Below, piece by piece: positions 40,990 to 51,239 of a stretch of 64,000 nucleotides of DNA (position 1 is the first letter of the stretch; every line of letters begins with the position of its first letter). The translations under genes were made by a program, and so were the position numbers. The notes under the pieces were generated by a model that was given only the letters and a program-made list of their open reading frames with translations, ran no database searches and was not told the origin of the DNA. Source of the DNA: Bremia lactucae (taxonomy: Eukaryota; Oomycota; Peronosporomycetes; Peronosporales; Peronosporaceae); contig NC_090611.1 of NCBI RefSeq assembly GCF_004359215.1, forward strand, positions 4,852,089 through 4,916,088. Reading direction: 5' to 3'.

Positions 40990-42280
40990 TTAGGTAACTC
41001 GCATAAAAAAATCCTTTAGGCAATACATCCCAGAATTCAATCAAACCTTTGTATCAGGATCTGTCTCAAGTGACTCCCAGGATTGAGTAGTATATATCTC
41101 AATCCGAGTCATCACACCGAGGATACTTTCGTCCATCGATGAGCTGCTGAGAACCCGTTTGTTCTCTGCAAAATTTTGCCGCTGACCGAATATAGCTTAC
41201 GATCCATCTTTTGTGACGAGTACGCAGATCTGCTCGATTCTACCACTATGCAGATCTCTCAAGAACCGTTTAGGTTCGGGGGTTGGTAATTGAGTAATCT
41301 TCGCAGTTAACTTCGGAGGCGCATACAGATAATGAGTATATAGGCGCCTACTCTTGATCCGTCATTAACCAAGACATTCAATGTCTCGATTTTTTCCCGG
41401 GATTATTCACAGGCTGCCGAGGTTTTAATCCCTCGGGATGCTGAAGTCTAGTCACTTCAGCATTTACTATTTGAGGAGATTTTCCTCAAGTACCTGGGTA
41501 CTTATTCCTTCAACGTTTTGCGAGTGTGATTGCGCTATCACAGTCGAGTCCCCTACAATCGACCTAGGATCATCGGGTCGTCCCTTTTATACAACCGGTA
41601 TATTCCTTGAATGTCGCTAGCTAGGCGTACATTCATGTCTCAATCTACTCGACTTTTTCGAGTGGTGCACCTTTGGCGTTGCTGTGCGTTCGCACATTCG
41701 CCGGCAGCTGACTCCACAGTGTGATTAGTCATCACACTGTGATCTTGTGTAGTCGTACTAGCGATCGTACCACAAGTGAGGCCATCGCTTTCACTCGTAG
41801 TACATCCACACGCTTGTGGACGCTCCAAAACGTTCATCAAGTGGCAGGCATCTTTACGGATCGATGTTGCTAGCTGATTCTTGGCTCATATTTCTGATCC
41901 AAGGTTAACCTAGGATGACATCAAATTTGTGATCCGAATCCAGCACGATAAAACCATCATTGTACTGTAAATCTTTTGACGTGGAGTGAATTTTCACTAC
42001 GCGTTTCATTACTGTTATTGATGCACCTGTCGCTAGACGCACCGTCATCCTCGTTGGAGGGATGTCGCGCTACACATATTTGAGCCTACGACTTTCTAGC
42101 TTCTGTCGACGAGTAAAATTATTCGACGCCCACAGTCCACTAGGGCTCTAAGTGACAATTCATTTGTCACTTTTAACTTTAAGGTATGAGGGATACCTCA
42201 TTGCCAGATGCAGAGACACATAATGATTGTGTGTCTGGAGCCACTTTAATCAGGAGATTTGCAAATTCTCTTGAGGTTGC
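40990..42280 (-). pseudogene. Gypsy protease and linker region, heavily decayed
   Basis: The 41840-41640 frame reads NVLERPQACGCTTSESDGLT, matching NVLERPQVCGCPTTECDGLT at 49700 in the plus-strand copy, so this is the segment just after the protease. Flap and core blocks around 41870-42060 read in several frames (DLDSDHKFDVIL-like near 41920). Not translatable as one product. It is crowded with inverted repeats. Confidence 0.55.
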
Positions 42281-42287
42281 TGGATCA

Positions 42288-43193
42288 CTAGGGCGTTGCC
42301 CCCCTACTGTCCCCGACCGTTTTTTTGCGTTCCGCCTCGCTGTTGCGATTTTGCAATAACGTCGGACCCGCGACAGTTGCCCTTTTCGGCATTCGGTTCA
42401 TAATTACGTTCAGTACCTCTCGTATTGGGCGTGGGGTACTACGCTCATGAGCGTGGTGTCCTAACTTCTGACAGCGATTGCATATCTGCAATCGCTTATT
42501 GTTCAAAAAGCGAGATTTCTCGCTTTTGACATAAGAGGGGTCCATAGGTTCTGGACCTCCAAGCTCGTGTCTTCTTGGAGGACGATACTTTGACTAGCTA
42601 GCTTGATCCTGTCTCAAGCTAAAGTCTCCTGTTCCGCTGCTTATATTGCTTCTTTAAGCGTATCATGTTCCAAGCGGAACTTGTGGGTCTTTACGGGACC
42701 ATCCGTAAGACCTTGCATGAACACCGTAATCAACGTGTGTTCGTGGACTGGGTTGTTTGTGATACAACTCGCTAAGAGTCGTATATGCTGGGCATAAGCG
42801 TGAACATTACGCTTGGCTTGCTTGTGTTTTGAGAAGCTCTGATCGAGCTCTGAACTCAGCCCTAGGCAGTTCAAACGTCTGTTTGAGCCGGGCTTTAAAA
42901 GCCTTTAGCAACCCAAAGACATATGGGTCGCGCAACTTAAGGCCTAGTGCCCAAGTTTTGGCACGACCTGCCAAATTTGACTGAGCAAATGCGGCTTGCA
43001 TTTGCTCGTCGACGATGTGACGAGCCCTTATGTCATTGTCCAACTCGACGAACCATTCTAAGAGGGAGTCTTCTTCGACCTTCCTATACTTAGAGATCTC
43101 AGTCTTAAAGGTTTCGGGACGACGCGTGTGCATCATCCCAGGTACGGGGTCTGTACCTGTTGTAACCTCAACAGTCCTGCCTGTTGAGAGCAT
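42288..43193 (-). pseudogene. Gypsy gag with degenerate zinc knuckle
   Basis: The 43193-42807 frame: KTEISKYRKVEEDSLLEWFV, ELDNDIRARHIVDEQMQAAF, SNLAGRAKTWALGLKLRDPY, LKARLKQTFELPRAEFRARS, the retrotransposon gag core. 42874-42641 continues with AYAQHIRLLASCITNNPVHE and FMQGLTDGPVKTHKFR. 42545-42288 has ICNRCQKLGHHAHERS, a knuckle whose last Cys is lost. Gag packages the element RNA into particles. Frame breaks near 42860 and 42600. Confidence 0.8.
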
Positions 43194-43460
43194 TGCTGAT
43201 TAAGCAAGGCTACCTTCTCCTTTGCCTCTTCAAGTTCATGTTGTATGAACTTGGCGATGGCTGAATGGAGGGCTTCTCTGTTAAAATCGGACAGCATGGC
43301 CAAGACGGTATCTTTTCTATGGTCGAACTCATTTGTTCGACCGCACTCCTTTCCATGTCACTTAGAAAGGAGTAGCTATCAGCGAAACGTGATGTGTATT
43401 CCCTTTATCATCTCACGTTTCCATGCTGGATGATAGGACTGTGGTCCTTGGACGGACTAC

Positions 43461-43472
43461 AAAGTGCTACCA
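43461..43472 (-). other. Primer-binding site of the gypsy element
   Basis: Two bases after the 5' LTR on the minus strand comes TGGTAGCACTTT. TGGTA plus (G/T)CA is the start of sites complementary to the 3' end of initiator Met-tRNA; the plus-strand gypsy at 58181 has TGGTATCACTTT at the same position. Complementarity to the oomycete tRNA itself could not be checked. Confidence 0.5.
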
Positions 43473-43474
43473 GG

Positions 43475-43897
43475 TGTAACGGGGCACTGCCGATTTGTAC
43501 TGCTTCAGTACAGTCCACTTCGCGCTGCTTCAACGCGAGTGGTGCTTCACGTCACCTCATGTACCCTAGTACGTGCAGAGGGAGACTCTCTTTAAAACAC
43601 TTGCTGTAAAGAGGGTTAAAAGTAAACTGTATTTAATATAATTAAGTTCTTCTGTTTCTATCGATTTAATACTAACTTAATTATAAACTAATACAAAACA
43701 TGCAATAAAGTCTTATCTGTCTCTCTCTTTGCGCGCGTCCGGCGCTGAATGGACGGCGGAGCAAGGCCTATATCTACCATGGATTAGCTTTCTGAATCTA
43801 CTACGTAAAGTAATATTCTCCAAATCGTATCGACGTTTTAGACAATATATTCACAACCTTTAAGTGTTAATTTTATGTATCGATACACCCCGTTACA
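43475..43897 (-). repeat. 5' LTR of the minus-strand gypsy element
   Basis: It is bounded by TGTAACGGGG and CCCCGTTACA, 423 bases, followed by a primer-binding site on the pol side. It matches the solo LTR at 10275-10719. It includes ctctctctttgcgcgcg and a TATA-like aatataatta. Confidence 0.8.
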
Positions 43898-44533
43898 TAG
43901 ACTTTATATGGGAAACGTTTATGCAGACCTTTTCAGCTGTAGTAGCTCGGAAGGTCTGCAAAATCTTCGCAATGTATGCGTAATTTCATGTTAGAATTAG
44001 CAAGATGCTTTTTCAACAAAGAAATTACGAACGAATGCCGACAAAAACTGAAAGATAAGGAAATTGTGGCTCATGGTGGGTACTAAAGAGCACTTAGATA
44101 CGCCTATTAGAGGCATTTCCGCAAAAGTTGGTAGAAGTAAAGTTAAATCAATTTATCCTTAGCTTCCCTTCCGAAGACTAACTAACATGCATGCCCTTAT
44201 CGCATATTTTCAGCTCAACTTCCCCCTTGCTGCTCGGTTTGCTGCTCTTTCTTTTCGCTCTTTTTATGGCTTGCCAATCAATTGCGGGCGCTCTTGGTTT
44301 GTTCTCACCTGTAAGAGCCGTACATTTAACATCGCCAAACGAAAACACGGTTTCTGATGTGCAGTCACTACTCTCATGTAGATAATTAGGGTGTGTGGAT
44401 ATAGCGATTCTCTAATGAATTTTGGGGGTGTGATGTTCCAAGGCCAAAAGAGCGATCTAAAGACGATTCTAAAGGAACAACAACTGTTGATTTTTGGATG
44501 TACTGGAATGACCTTTCCAGTGACTATTTATAT
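43898..44533. other. Flanking sequence, no gene recognised
   Basis: An old-looking stretch with a short frame at 44191-44385 (hydrophobic, LLLGLLLFLFALFMACQ, possible membrane segment but isolated). gtgtgtggatatag at 44391 is a partial transposon-end motif. Confidence 0.3.
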
Positions 44534-44689
44534 GACGTTTTTGGGGAACCGGTTTAGGCACACACCCCTTTTGCTATAGCCACACCCCTAAAAATTTCAA
44601 AAAATATAATCGAAAAGGTACCGCAACCCTCGTTTACAGTAAAAAATATTCTTCCGTTATTTCAGGGAATGAATGTATCGCACCGATCT

Positions 44690-44905
44690 GGTGATGTAGT
44701 GGTCCGCCACTCACATCAGGACTGGGAGGTTCCGGGCTCGATACCCGGGGCCGACAAATCCTCCAAAGTATAATGGGAGGTGGTCTTGTCCTGTGCACCA
44801 AAAGGTGAATATGATAAGAAATGCAATAGCTAACCAATCATCAATTGAAGGGCAAGTCCGTTATAACACTCCAGGGTGTGCACCGCTACAACTCAGCCAA
44901 GATTA
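44690..44905 (+). mobile_element. tRNA-derived SINE-like element
   Basis: Positions about 44694-44756 resemble a tRNA: an A-box-like tggtgatgtagtgg, and a T arm with stem CCGGG/CCCGG around CTCGATA, which contains a B box (GGCTCGATACC). The acceptor arms do not pair well (ACCGATC against GGCCGAC), so it is not a working tRNA gene. The following about 150 bases have no tRNA character and would be the SINE body. It may be transcribed by RNA polymerase III. Confidence 0.5.
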
Positions 44906-44921
44906 ATACTCGGTCTTCATC

Positions 44922-46760
44922 ATGCCGCTTATTCGATCTCCAGAACACATTTATGAGACTCATAGGAAGCGGGGGAGGCAATTAAAACGTTTGCGTGACA
45001 AGAAGGTTATTCAACGGAAAAATAACGCACGAAGGCCGCCAAATACCGAAATACTAGGAAGGTGTGGCTTGCTTGCATGGTGGTGGGTACATAAGCAAGA
45101 GCACAAAGATACGCCACGTCGACACGGCTTCTTATGTGCTCATGGGCAGTCACTATTCAGTGCGAACTGAATTGATATGCTGGGCATGAATGGAGAGTAA
45201 GTGTGGTTGTTGCAACACAAACCAGAGGCGACCGATAATCTTGCAGCATTTCCGGAATTCAGGGCGTTGAACCAGCTGCAGAAGCAGCATATTTTTGGAC
45301 TTTTCTTAAGGTCGAGCACCTCCGCGATTTATTTTGAGCATTATGATGCGATTAGATCCTGCTTTTCTAGCCACTGATCAAGATATTTACAAGTCAAAAA
45401 AACGAGAACAAGAATAATTTCTCCTTTGAGCGCTACTAGACACACTGGAGGAAAATGCAATTCGGCACAATTCGATCGTCGAATAAACTCACACGCCTCT
45501 TATTTGCACCAAAGTCTTGTATCTCAACAGATAAGGACTATTCTTCAGGAGGCGTTTTTAAGTGGATTCGACATGCAAAATCAGCAGGTAGTAAATTGTT
45601 TTAAAATTATATTTTATTTGTACTAAAAGCGGACAAATCTCCAGGTTTCAAATGCACCGCTCCATGTCATGGGTATGGCATTCACAAACTGTTTTATATT
45701 CTTGCGATACGAATCAGAGGACAATTACATCTGTACACTTCAACAAATGAGACACGTTCTTTAAGACAGAATCGCTGGGCCTGTTGTCATTGTCACTGAC
45801 AGAGAATTGGCATTGATGGCGGCAATCTCACTGATTCTACCTCTAGCAGTGATATTCTTTGCATATGGCATATTGATAAGAACGTGCTGAAAAAATACTA
45901 AAAAGCTTTTTTCGCAGGATGAAGACTGGATTTTTTTACACAAAGTGGTGCGAGCTGTATCACTTTGCCATTGTAGCGGATTCGAAGATAACTGGATGAT
46001 TCTCAAGGAGGCTATCAGAGACTGGCTATGCATATTTGCTATCTACATGAGTTGTGCACAAAGGAAAATTAATTCTTGCGTGGACATCTATCTGTCTTGG
46101 TGAGAGCTTCTGGACAAATTTGAACAAAGATTTTGCATCATGCTGTGAACGAGGTAAGCATAGCTAACTTTGGCTTTCATTTCCATAAAGCACAAGCAAA
46201 TATATATGAACTGACCACACTTTGCTTCCTTTAGGTTTTCAAGCAGTCCCAAGGGATCTATCAATGGAGTACAATGATAAAAGCACTGGAGTTTTTACAA
46301 GCACTAAAGGATTGTTGTGCTTCCATACAATCCGAAAGCTGCAAAAGATGAAAGTAACATTGCCGAAATATCATTATCACCAGCTGTGGTGGCTTAACAA
46401 GCCTCTCATTCAGGCTTGTCTCCGCACATACAATGCCTCCTGGAGCAAGATCTTAATAACCTCGTATCTATTTCAAGCACATTGATAAATGATCCGGCCT
46501 CAGTGGCTACATATGGACGGCCAAAAGGGTCAAAGAATATAAAAGCGATTCGTCAGCATTTATGTACCTTGAAATGACGGGGCAAGGGCCACAAAAACGA
46601 AGATGCGGGGCCTGCGATTAAGGTCACAACAAGTGCACGTGTCGTCAAACGAAAACAAATTACTAAATCTACGCCGGCTAATGCCTTCATTGCGGCAAAT
46701 CTTCTCGACCTTGCTACTCAAGTTACAGTATTTGGCCTCACGAGAATTGTGATATTTTTT
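44922..46760 (+). pseudogene. Decayed MULE transposase
   Basis: Frames on the plus strand: a basic segment at 44922-45170 (HRKRGRQLKRLRDKK), then near 45775-45900 GPVVIVTDRELALMAAI and LCIWHIDKNVLKKY, the Asp block and the C-x-W-H-x-x-K-N block of MULE transposases, then FEDNWMILKEA near 45980. Near 46505-46530 there is a GRPKGSKN-like piece, and near 46595-46640 a CGACD-stop-GHNKCTC zinc knuckle that ends such proteins. Stops are frequent. Confidence 0.65.
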
Positions 46761-47409
46761 ATGGAGGTACCTCGAGATTAATTTCGCTTAGGAAGCACCT
46801 TCTCGCGTGGCCAGCAAACTCGGAATCTCGATTTGCATCCGCGTTGGATAATGAGTTGTAAGAAAAGCTTCAATACTAGCACCGTAGTAAAATATTGCGT
46901 CATGATTACCAAGTCTTCTTGAAGCAATTTAATGAATTGGTAGGCCACACAGTAGCAGTATACGTATTATTTTTCAGTATTACATCTATGTATCTAACAA
47001 ATCGTCCACGTCCAAGACTGTATAGGCTGGTATGTGGCGATACCGAATTATTTATGGGTGTATGCCGGGGTGTATGGCTACACCGAAAGAGGTGTGCGGC
47101 TATACCGGCTCCCCATTTTTATTAATACAGACGGGGAGGGTGTGTGGCTATACCAAAAGGGGTTTGTGGCTATACCGGCTCCCTATAAATATCGTGTTTT
47201 TTATATTGTACATGCCTTGTTTAATAAAAAACCTAACATATGTATTTAGTACTGTCCGGTCTTCCGTTTATTATTGGCCTCTCAGGGAAACAAAAAAACA
47301 TTGATCGTGCCTTTCTTGTGAGAGCAACCGACGGGGCATCAAATTATAAACTAATTTTAATTTATTTGAACATTAGGGACATATTATACGAGACAGGCTA
47401 CCTAGGTCA

Positions 47410-47780
47410 CAATTTGACGGGTGCATTTCGATAGTTCTATGCTAATCTACACGAATACGGCGTAGGGAAGGTACCTCCGATTACTTCACGTACCCGACGT
47501 GCAGAGCAAACATTAAATTGCTAAGCGATAGCACAGGAACAAGATAAAGCTAAGTTGTGCTGAGTTAGGAAAAAGTAAAACTGTTTCATAATAATTAAAA
47601 TTTTTATGTACTTATACTTTCTTATAGTACTGACTTAATATAATAACATTTAGCTATGTATAGTGACTCATTGATCACCGCTCGTTCGCGCGTCTCGCAC
47701 CGATTAGCAGGGTTGATTTCAAGACTTAAATCATTCAATGAGTATAATTGTCGCGATGCCGCTACAATGTTACCATGTAT
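47410..47780 (+). repeat. Decayed LTR-like repeat, copy 2
   Basis: It shares block order with 13494-13860 and 48008-48420 (acgggtgc start, ggtacctccg, ttcacgtacc, tgcagagc, taaaactgt, agcagggttgatt, aatcattcaatgagtataat). Confidence 0.45.
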
Positions 47781-48007
47781 GGCAATATTGATACAATTTT
47801 GAATCAAGATAATGTTTCCTATAATTCCTCTTATTTTTTGGTAATATGCATCTGTATCGGAAACAATACGCCAAAAAATATCATGTTTGGTATATTTACA
47901 TATCAATTATCAATATTGTACAAGAAAAAAATATTCTCCATCCGTCGCATAATTACTTTAAAACTAAAAACTCACAAAAGTTTTATATCCCTTCAAGGAA
48001 AGGCAAA

Positions 48008-48420
48008 TTGTAACGGGTACCCTTTGCTAGTACTTATAATAGTACTAGTCAACCTACACTTATTACAGTAATAGTGGGGCGCGTCGACTACTCCACGTTC
48101 ACGACGTGCAGAGGAAGGTTCTGAGTAGCTCAGAGGTCTAAGCTACTAATGGTAACATTTTATGCTTTAAGATAGGAAAAAAGTAGAACTGTATTAATTT
48201 ATTAAAGTTCCTACGTAACGTTCTTCGATCTACTGCTGACTTTATAATTTTAATAACGAATTGTGTATGGCGCCTACTTGCGCACCGCACAATCATGTCT
48301 TGTGACGATTGGCGGGGTTGATAAACTTAAATTAAGTAAATCAATAGAACTGATGTCTTATTGCGTCAATATTACCAATTCGGTAATATTGGAATTATTT
48401 AGTCAAATTTAAAAAAAAAA
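48008..48420 (+). repeat. Decayed LTR-like repeat, copy 3
   Basis: It begins TGTAACGGGTACC, the best-preserved start of this family. It shares ctactccacgttcacgacgtgcagag, gtagaactgtatt and ggcggggttgataaactt blocks with the other two copies. Confidence 0.5.
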
Positions 48421-48625
48421 TTAATTTTGCGATTCTTTTTTATTTTCTCTCATAGGACATAATACTTATAATTCCTCACATAGGAAATAATTAATATCTT
48501 TTCTCTTATAGTAAATATTAATATTAGTTCTCTTATAGGGTAACCACGTCTTCTTCGTTCTGTAGACTAACTACAATACGGCTTGCATTTACACCAGCGC
48601 GACACAAGTTAAGGACAGACTGGTG
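48421..48625. repeat. AT-rich degenerate tandem motif
   Basis: Successive units around ctcatagg(a)cataatacttata, 28-30 bases apart, resemble those at 56495-56615. Probably the interior of an LTR family. Confidence 0.4.
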
Positions 48626-49132
48626 CTAGTTCTCGCTCAAAGCACGGCCTTGTGGATGTACGGACTGGTCGGCAAACGTAGCGTGATTGTGCCGGGCATT
48701 TACGACCACTACTGCCCACCGATCGTGAGCCACACGTTGAATGGCACAGCTGCATTGACATTTGGTTGCGCGGCTGGTGCCTCTTCGCTGACGTGGTCCT
48801 GCAGCAACAGGAGGCTTTCTTACCTGCGAACAGACAAGCGTCAATCCTTTTCCTCCACCTCCTTTTTTATTCCCAACCGTTCGCATCCGTTTGACGGCCA
48901 ACACGTACCCTTGGCTTTGTGCATGCCTGTCTATTGAATCGCGAGCATCTTTTAAGGGTTCGTACTCTAGTTCTGGTGGTCGCAGGAGGTTAGACAGGGT
49001 AGGTGGTCGCGTTCTTTTGTGTATTATTACGGAATGAATGGTCGTGTTTTTTCTGTCTTGCTGTCGGAATGGTGTAGTGTTTGCGTAAAAGTAGCGCAGT
49101 GGAATTGAGGGGTCATGGAGTGGTGCAATCAA
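48626..49132 (-). CDS. FAR1/MULE-type DNA-binding domain protein (isolated)
   Basis: A 168-codon open frame. Residues about 55-160 read DARDSIDRHAQSQGYVLAVK, then KGLTLVCSQVRKPP, RRGTSRATKCQCSCAIQRV and DRWAVVVVNARHNH, which fits the FAR1/WRKY-GCM1-like zinc domain (C-x(n)-C-x(n)-H-x-H) found at the N-terminus of MULE transposases. The first about 50 residues are less convincing. The catalytic part does not follow, since sequence upstream of 48626 on this strand's 3' side is LTR debris. It could be a transposase fragment or a domesticated DNA-binding gene. It is open for its full length, which is notable among decayed neighbours. Confidence 0.5.
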   Translation of the reverse strand: MIAPLHDPSIPLRYFYANTTPFRQQDRKNTTIHSVIIHKRTRPPTLSNLLRPPELEYEPLKDARDSIDRHAQSQGYVLAVKRMRTVGNKKGGGGKGLTLVCSQVRKPPVAAGPRQRRGTSRATKCQCSCAIQRVAHDRWAVVVVNARHNHATFADQSVHPQGRALSEN

Positions 49133-49196
49133 AATGAGTGAATTTGACCAATCAATTAGCCATCAAAATGAGAAAATTTGACCACTCAGTTAGTGG

Positions 49197-49257
49197 GTGA
49201 GGGCTCATTAGCGAAAGGTGAGGGCTCATTAGCGAAAGGTGAGGGCTCTTTAGCGGT
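49197..49257. repeat. Short tandem repeat, 21-base unit, about 3 copies
   Basis: tgagggctcattagcgaaagg is present twice perfectly and a third time with small changes. It lies just before the 5' limit of the plus-strand gypsy. Confidence 0.85.
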
Positions 49258-49329
49258 TCCCTCCGCGATTTAGCCCAATTGATACAGCTACAGCCGTTAG
49301 AATTCATAACATCACCATCGTGCTCCTCT

Positions 49330-50320
49330 ATCTCTTCAGCTGTATTCAAATCCGCGTCAGATAAAGGTAGCGCCGAACTCTTTACAGCATTCGACTGTGG
49401 GGAGTCGAAAAAATTCTTAGACGCCAATCGTTAGAATATCGCAGACTCAAATTTATTGAGCGCTATATTCCTCTAACGAGGAGGACAGTGCACCTAGCAA
49501 CAGGCGCATCTGTAACGGTTAAGAAACGTGTAGTTGCTATCCAATTCACGTTAAAGGGTAAACAGTACGATGTTGATATCATCGCACTAGATTCAGAAGA
49601 CAAATTTGATGTCATCTTTGGATTACCATGGCTCGGAAAGTACGAGCCATGTATAACTTGGCAGCATCAAGCCGTGACGATGCTTGTCTCTTGTTCATCA
49701 GATGGCCAACTGATGAACGTCTTGGAGCGCCCACAAGTGTGTGGATGTCCTACGACTGAGTGCGATGGCCTCACTTGTGGTTCGGTCGTTAGCATGACTG
49801 CACAAGACCTCAGTGTGAATACCCAACACATTGTGGAGTTAGATCCCGATGGCTGTGCCCAAGCACAGGCAGCGGCGAAGGTCCACCATTGTGACGTGGA
49901 CATAGTTACCGACGGCTGTGCATAAGCACTGGCAGCGTCGAAGTTCGACCACTCGAATAAGTTGACAGGTACGAAACAAGGATGCCTGCTAACAAAGCAA
50001 TATTCAAGAAAGTTTAAAACGACAGCCTATAAGAGATAGTGCGAAAGTCCTAGATCGGCTGGAGAGTCGATCGTAGAGGATCTCGCTGTGGTAGCGCAAC
50101 CACAGCTAAAGACAGTTGGGAAGGATACTCTCCAAATAGTTTATGTGGGAATTATTCTTCGGAAACCTGTGGTCAAAGGTTCCCAGGTACCTTTGGAAAT
50201 AAGTTCTAAAAAAGAAATTGAGACAATCTATGTCTTAGTAAACAATGGATCAAGTGTTGGCGCTTATACACTTGATCTATTTGCGCCTCCAAAGTTAACT
50301 TCAAAGATAACTTAATTGCC
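49330..50320 (+). pseudogene. Gypsy protease and linker
   Basis: DCGESKKFL near 49390 is the active-site block, with Glu in place of the usual Ala after DCG. After a shift, HLATGASVTVKKRVVAIQFT, QYDVDIIALDSEDKFDVIFG and LPWLGKYEPCITWQHQAVTM give the flap and the I-L/F-G block. The linker NVLERPQVCGCPTTECDGLT follows. The next frame (50088-50315) is a weakly conserved spacer. The protease would cut the polyprotein. Confidence 0.7.
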
Positions 50321-50579
50321 AACGCTAGAACCGAAACGGTTTTTGCGTGATCTGCGTAGTGGCAAAGTCAAGCAGATCTGCGTACTTGTCACAGGTAACA
50401 ACTACGTGACCGATATTCGGTCGGCAATAGAATTTCAAAGAACGAACGGATTCTCAGTAGCTCATCGATGGACGAACGTGTCCTCGATGAGAAGACTCGG
50501 CGTGAACGTTTAACGTCCCAATCCTCGGGTCGTTGAAGACAAATCCTTTATATAAGGATTTGATCAAATTTAAGGATGT

Positions 50580-51160
50580 ATTTCCTGAAACCGTATCGTG
50601 CGAGTTTCTAAGGACAAATGCACTCGACACGAAGTCGACCTCATACCAGGTTCGAAATACTGTGTCATGAAGCAATGGTTATTGCCTCGCGAACAAGTAA
50701 TAGCGATCGATAAATTCTTTGCCAAACGCTTAGCAGCGGGCCATGTGAGGGAATCAACTTCCCCACATAGCTCTCCGACCTTCTGTGGGCATAAAGCAAC
50801 AGGAGGATGGCGGATTGTGCATGCGTTCAATAAAATGAGCGCTGCAGCGGTACCGGCTCAAACGCCGATATCACGAGTAGACGTACTCATTGATGGTATG
50901 TCAAATAGTACTATCTTTTCGTCAATGTATCTGAAGGATGGATTCTATCAGATCCTTATGGGTGAACAGGATATTCCGCTTACAGCAGTAAGTAACCCAG
51001 CGGAATACAATGGGAGCGGCTTGTTGTGCGACAGGGGCTTAGAAATGCCCCTGCGACGTTCTACAGATGTGTATCCAATCTGTTGAGATCGGTGCGGAAT
51101 TTTGCACCGAGTTAATTTGAAGACGTCTTCATTCATAGCACATATATGAACGGACGTCAT
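50580..51160 (+). pseudogene. Gypsy reverse transcriptase with inverted-duplication scar
   Basis: The frame to 51086: CTRHEVDLIPGSKYCVMKQW, LLPREQVIAIDKFFAKRLAA, ESTSPHSSPTFCGHKATGGW, RIVHAFNKMSAAAVPAQTPI, TIFSSMYLKDGFYQILMGEQ. The first catalytic Asp (FSSLDLxDG in relatives) is Tyr here. Past 51086 the frame is lost; the sequence that should code LRSVRNFAPSYFDD is present at 51080-51130 in another frame and again inverted at 51155-51201. Confidence 0.75.
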
Positions 51161-51239
51161 CAAATTAAGTCGGTGCAAAATTCCGCACCGACCTCAACTG
51201 AAGTACATCGTAGCCACGTCCGAAAGGCTCTACAATTAT

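Larger units (their letters stand above)
38993..43897 (-). mobile_element. Ty3/gypsy element with 5' LTR, gag, protease, RT, RNase H and part of integrase
   Basis: It reads on the minus strand from the 5' LTR (43897-43475) through gag (43193-42641), a zinc-knuckle region (42545-42288), protease and linker (42280-41000), RT (40980-40130), RNase H (40083-39720) and integrase (39540-38993), where the contig ends. The same family as the elements at 25610 and 49270. Many frameshifts and stops occur. The stretch 40990-43450 is unusually rich in perfect hairpins (see findings). Confidence 0.9.
44534..47193 (+). mobile_element. MULE-like DNA transposon with motif-bearing terminal inverted repeats
   Basis: The left end, 44534-44590, and the right end, 47134-47193, are inverted copies: gatattt..gggagccggtatagccac..accccttttggtatagccacacaccct. 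Each end carries two copies of the GTGTGGCTATACC motif about 24 bases apart, like transposase binding sites. Between them lies a decayed MULE transposase. An extra copy of the end motif pair lies just inside the right end (47033-47117). A tRNA-like SINE sits near the left end. Confidence 0.65.

Noticed and set aside
44694..44756. A functional tRNA gene
   Set aside because: T arm and B box are good, but the acceptor strands do not pair and the anticodon arm is poor, so a SINE or pseudogene fits better.
49152..49427. A minus-strand 91-codon gene
   Set aside because: It overlaps the gypsy protease start (DCGESKKFL on the plus strand) and includes the short tandem repeat, so it is a shadow.
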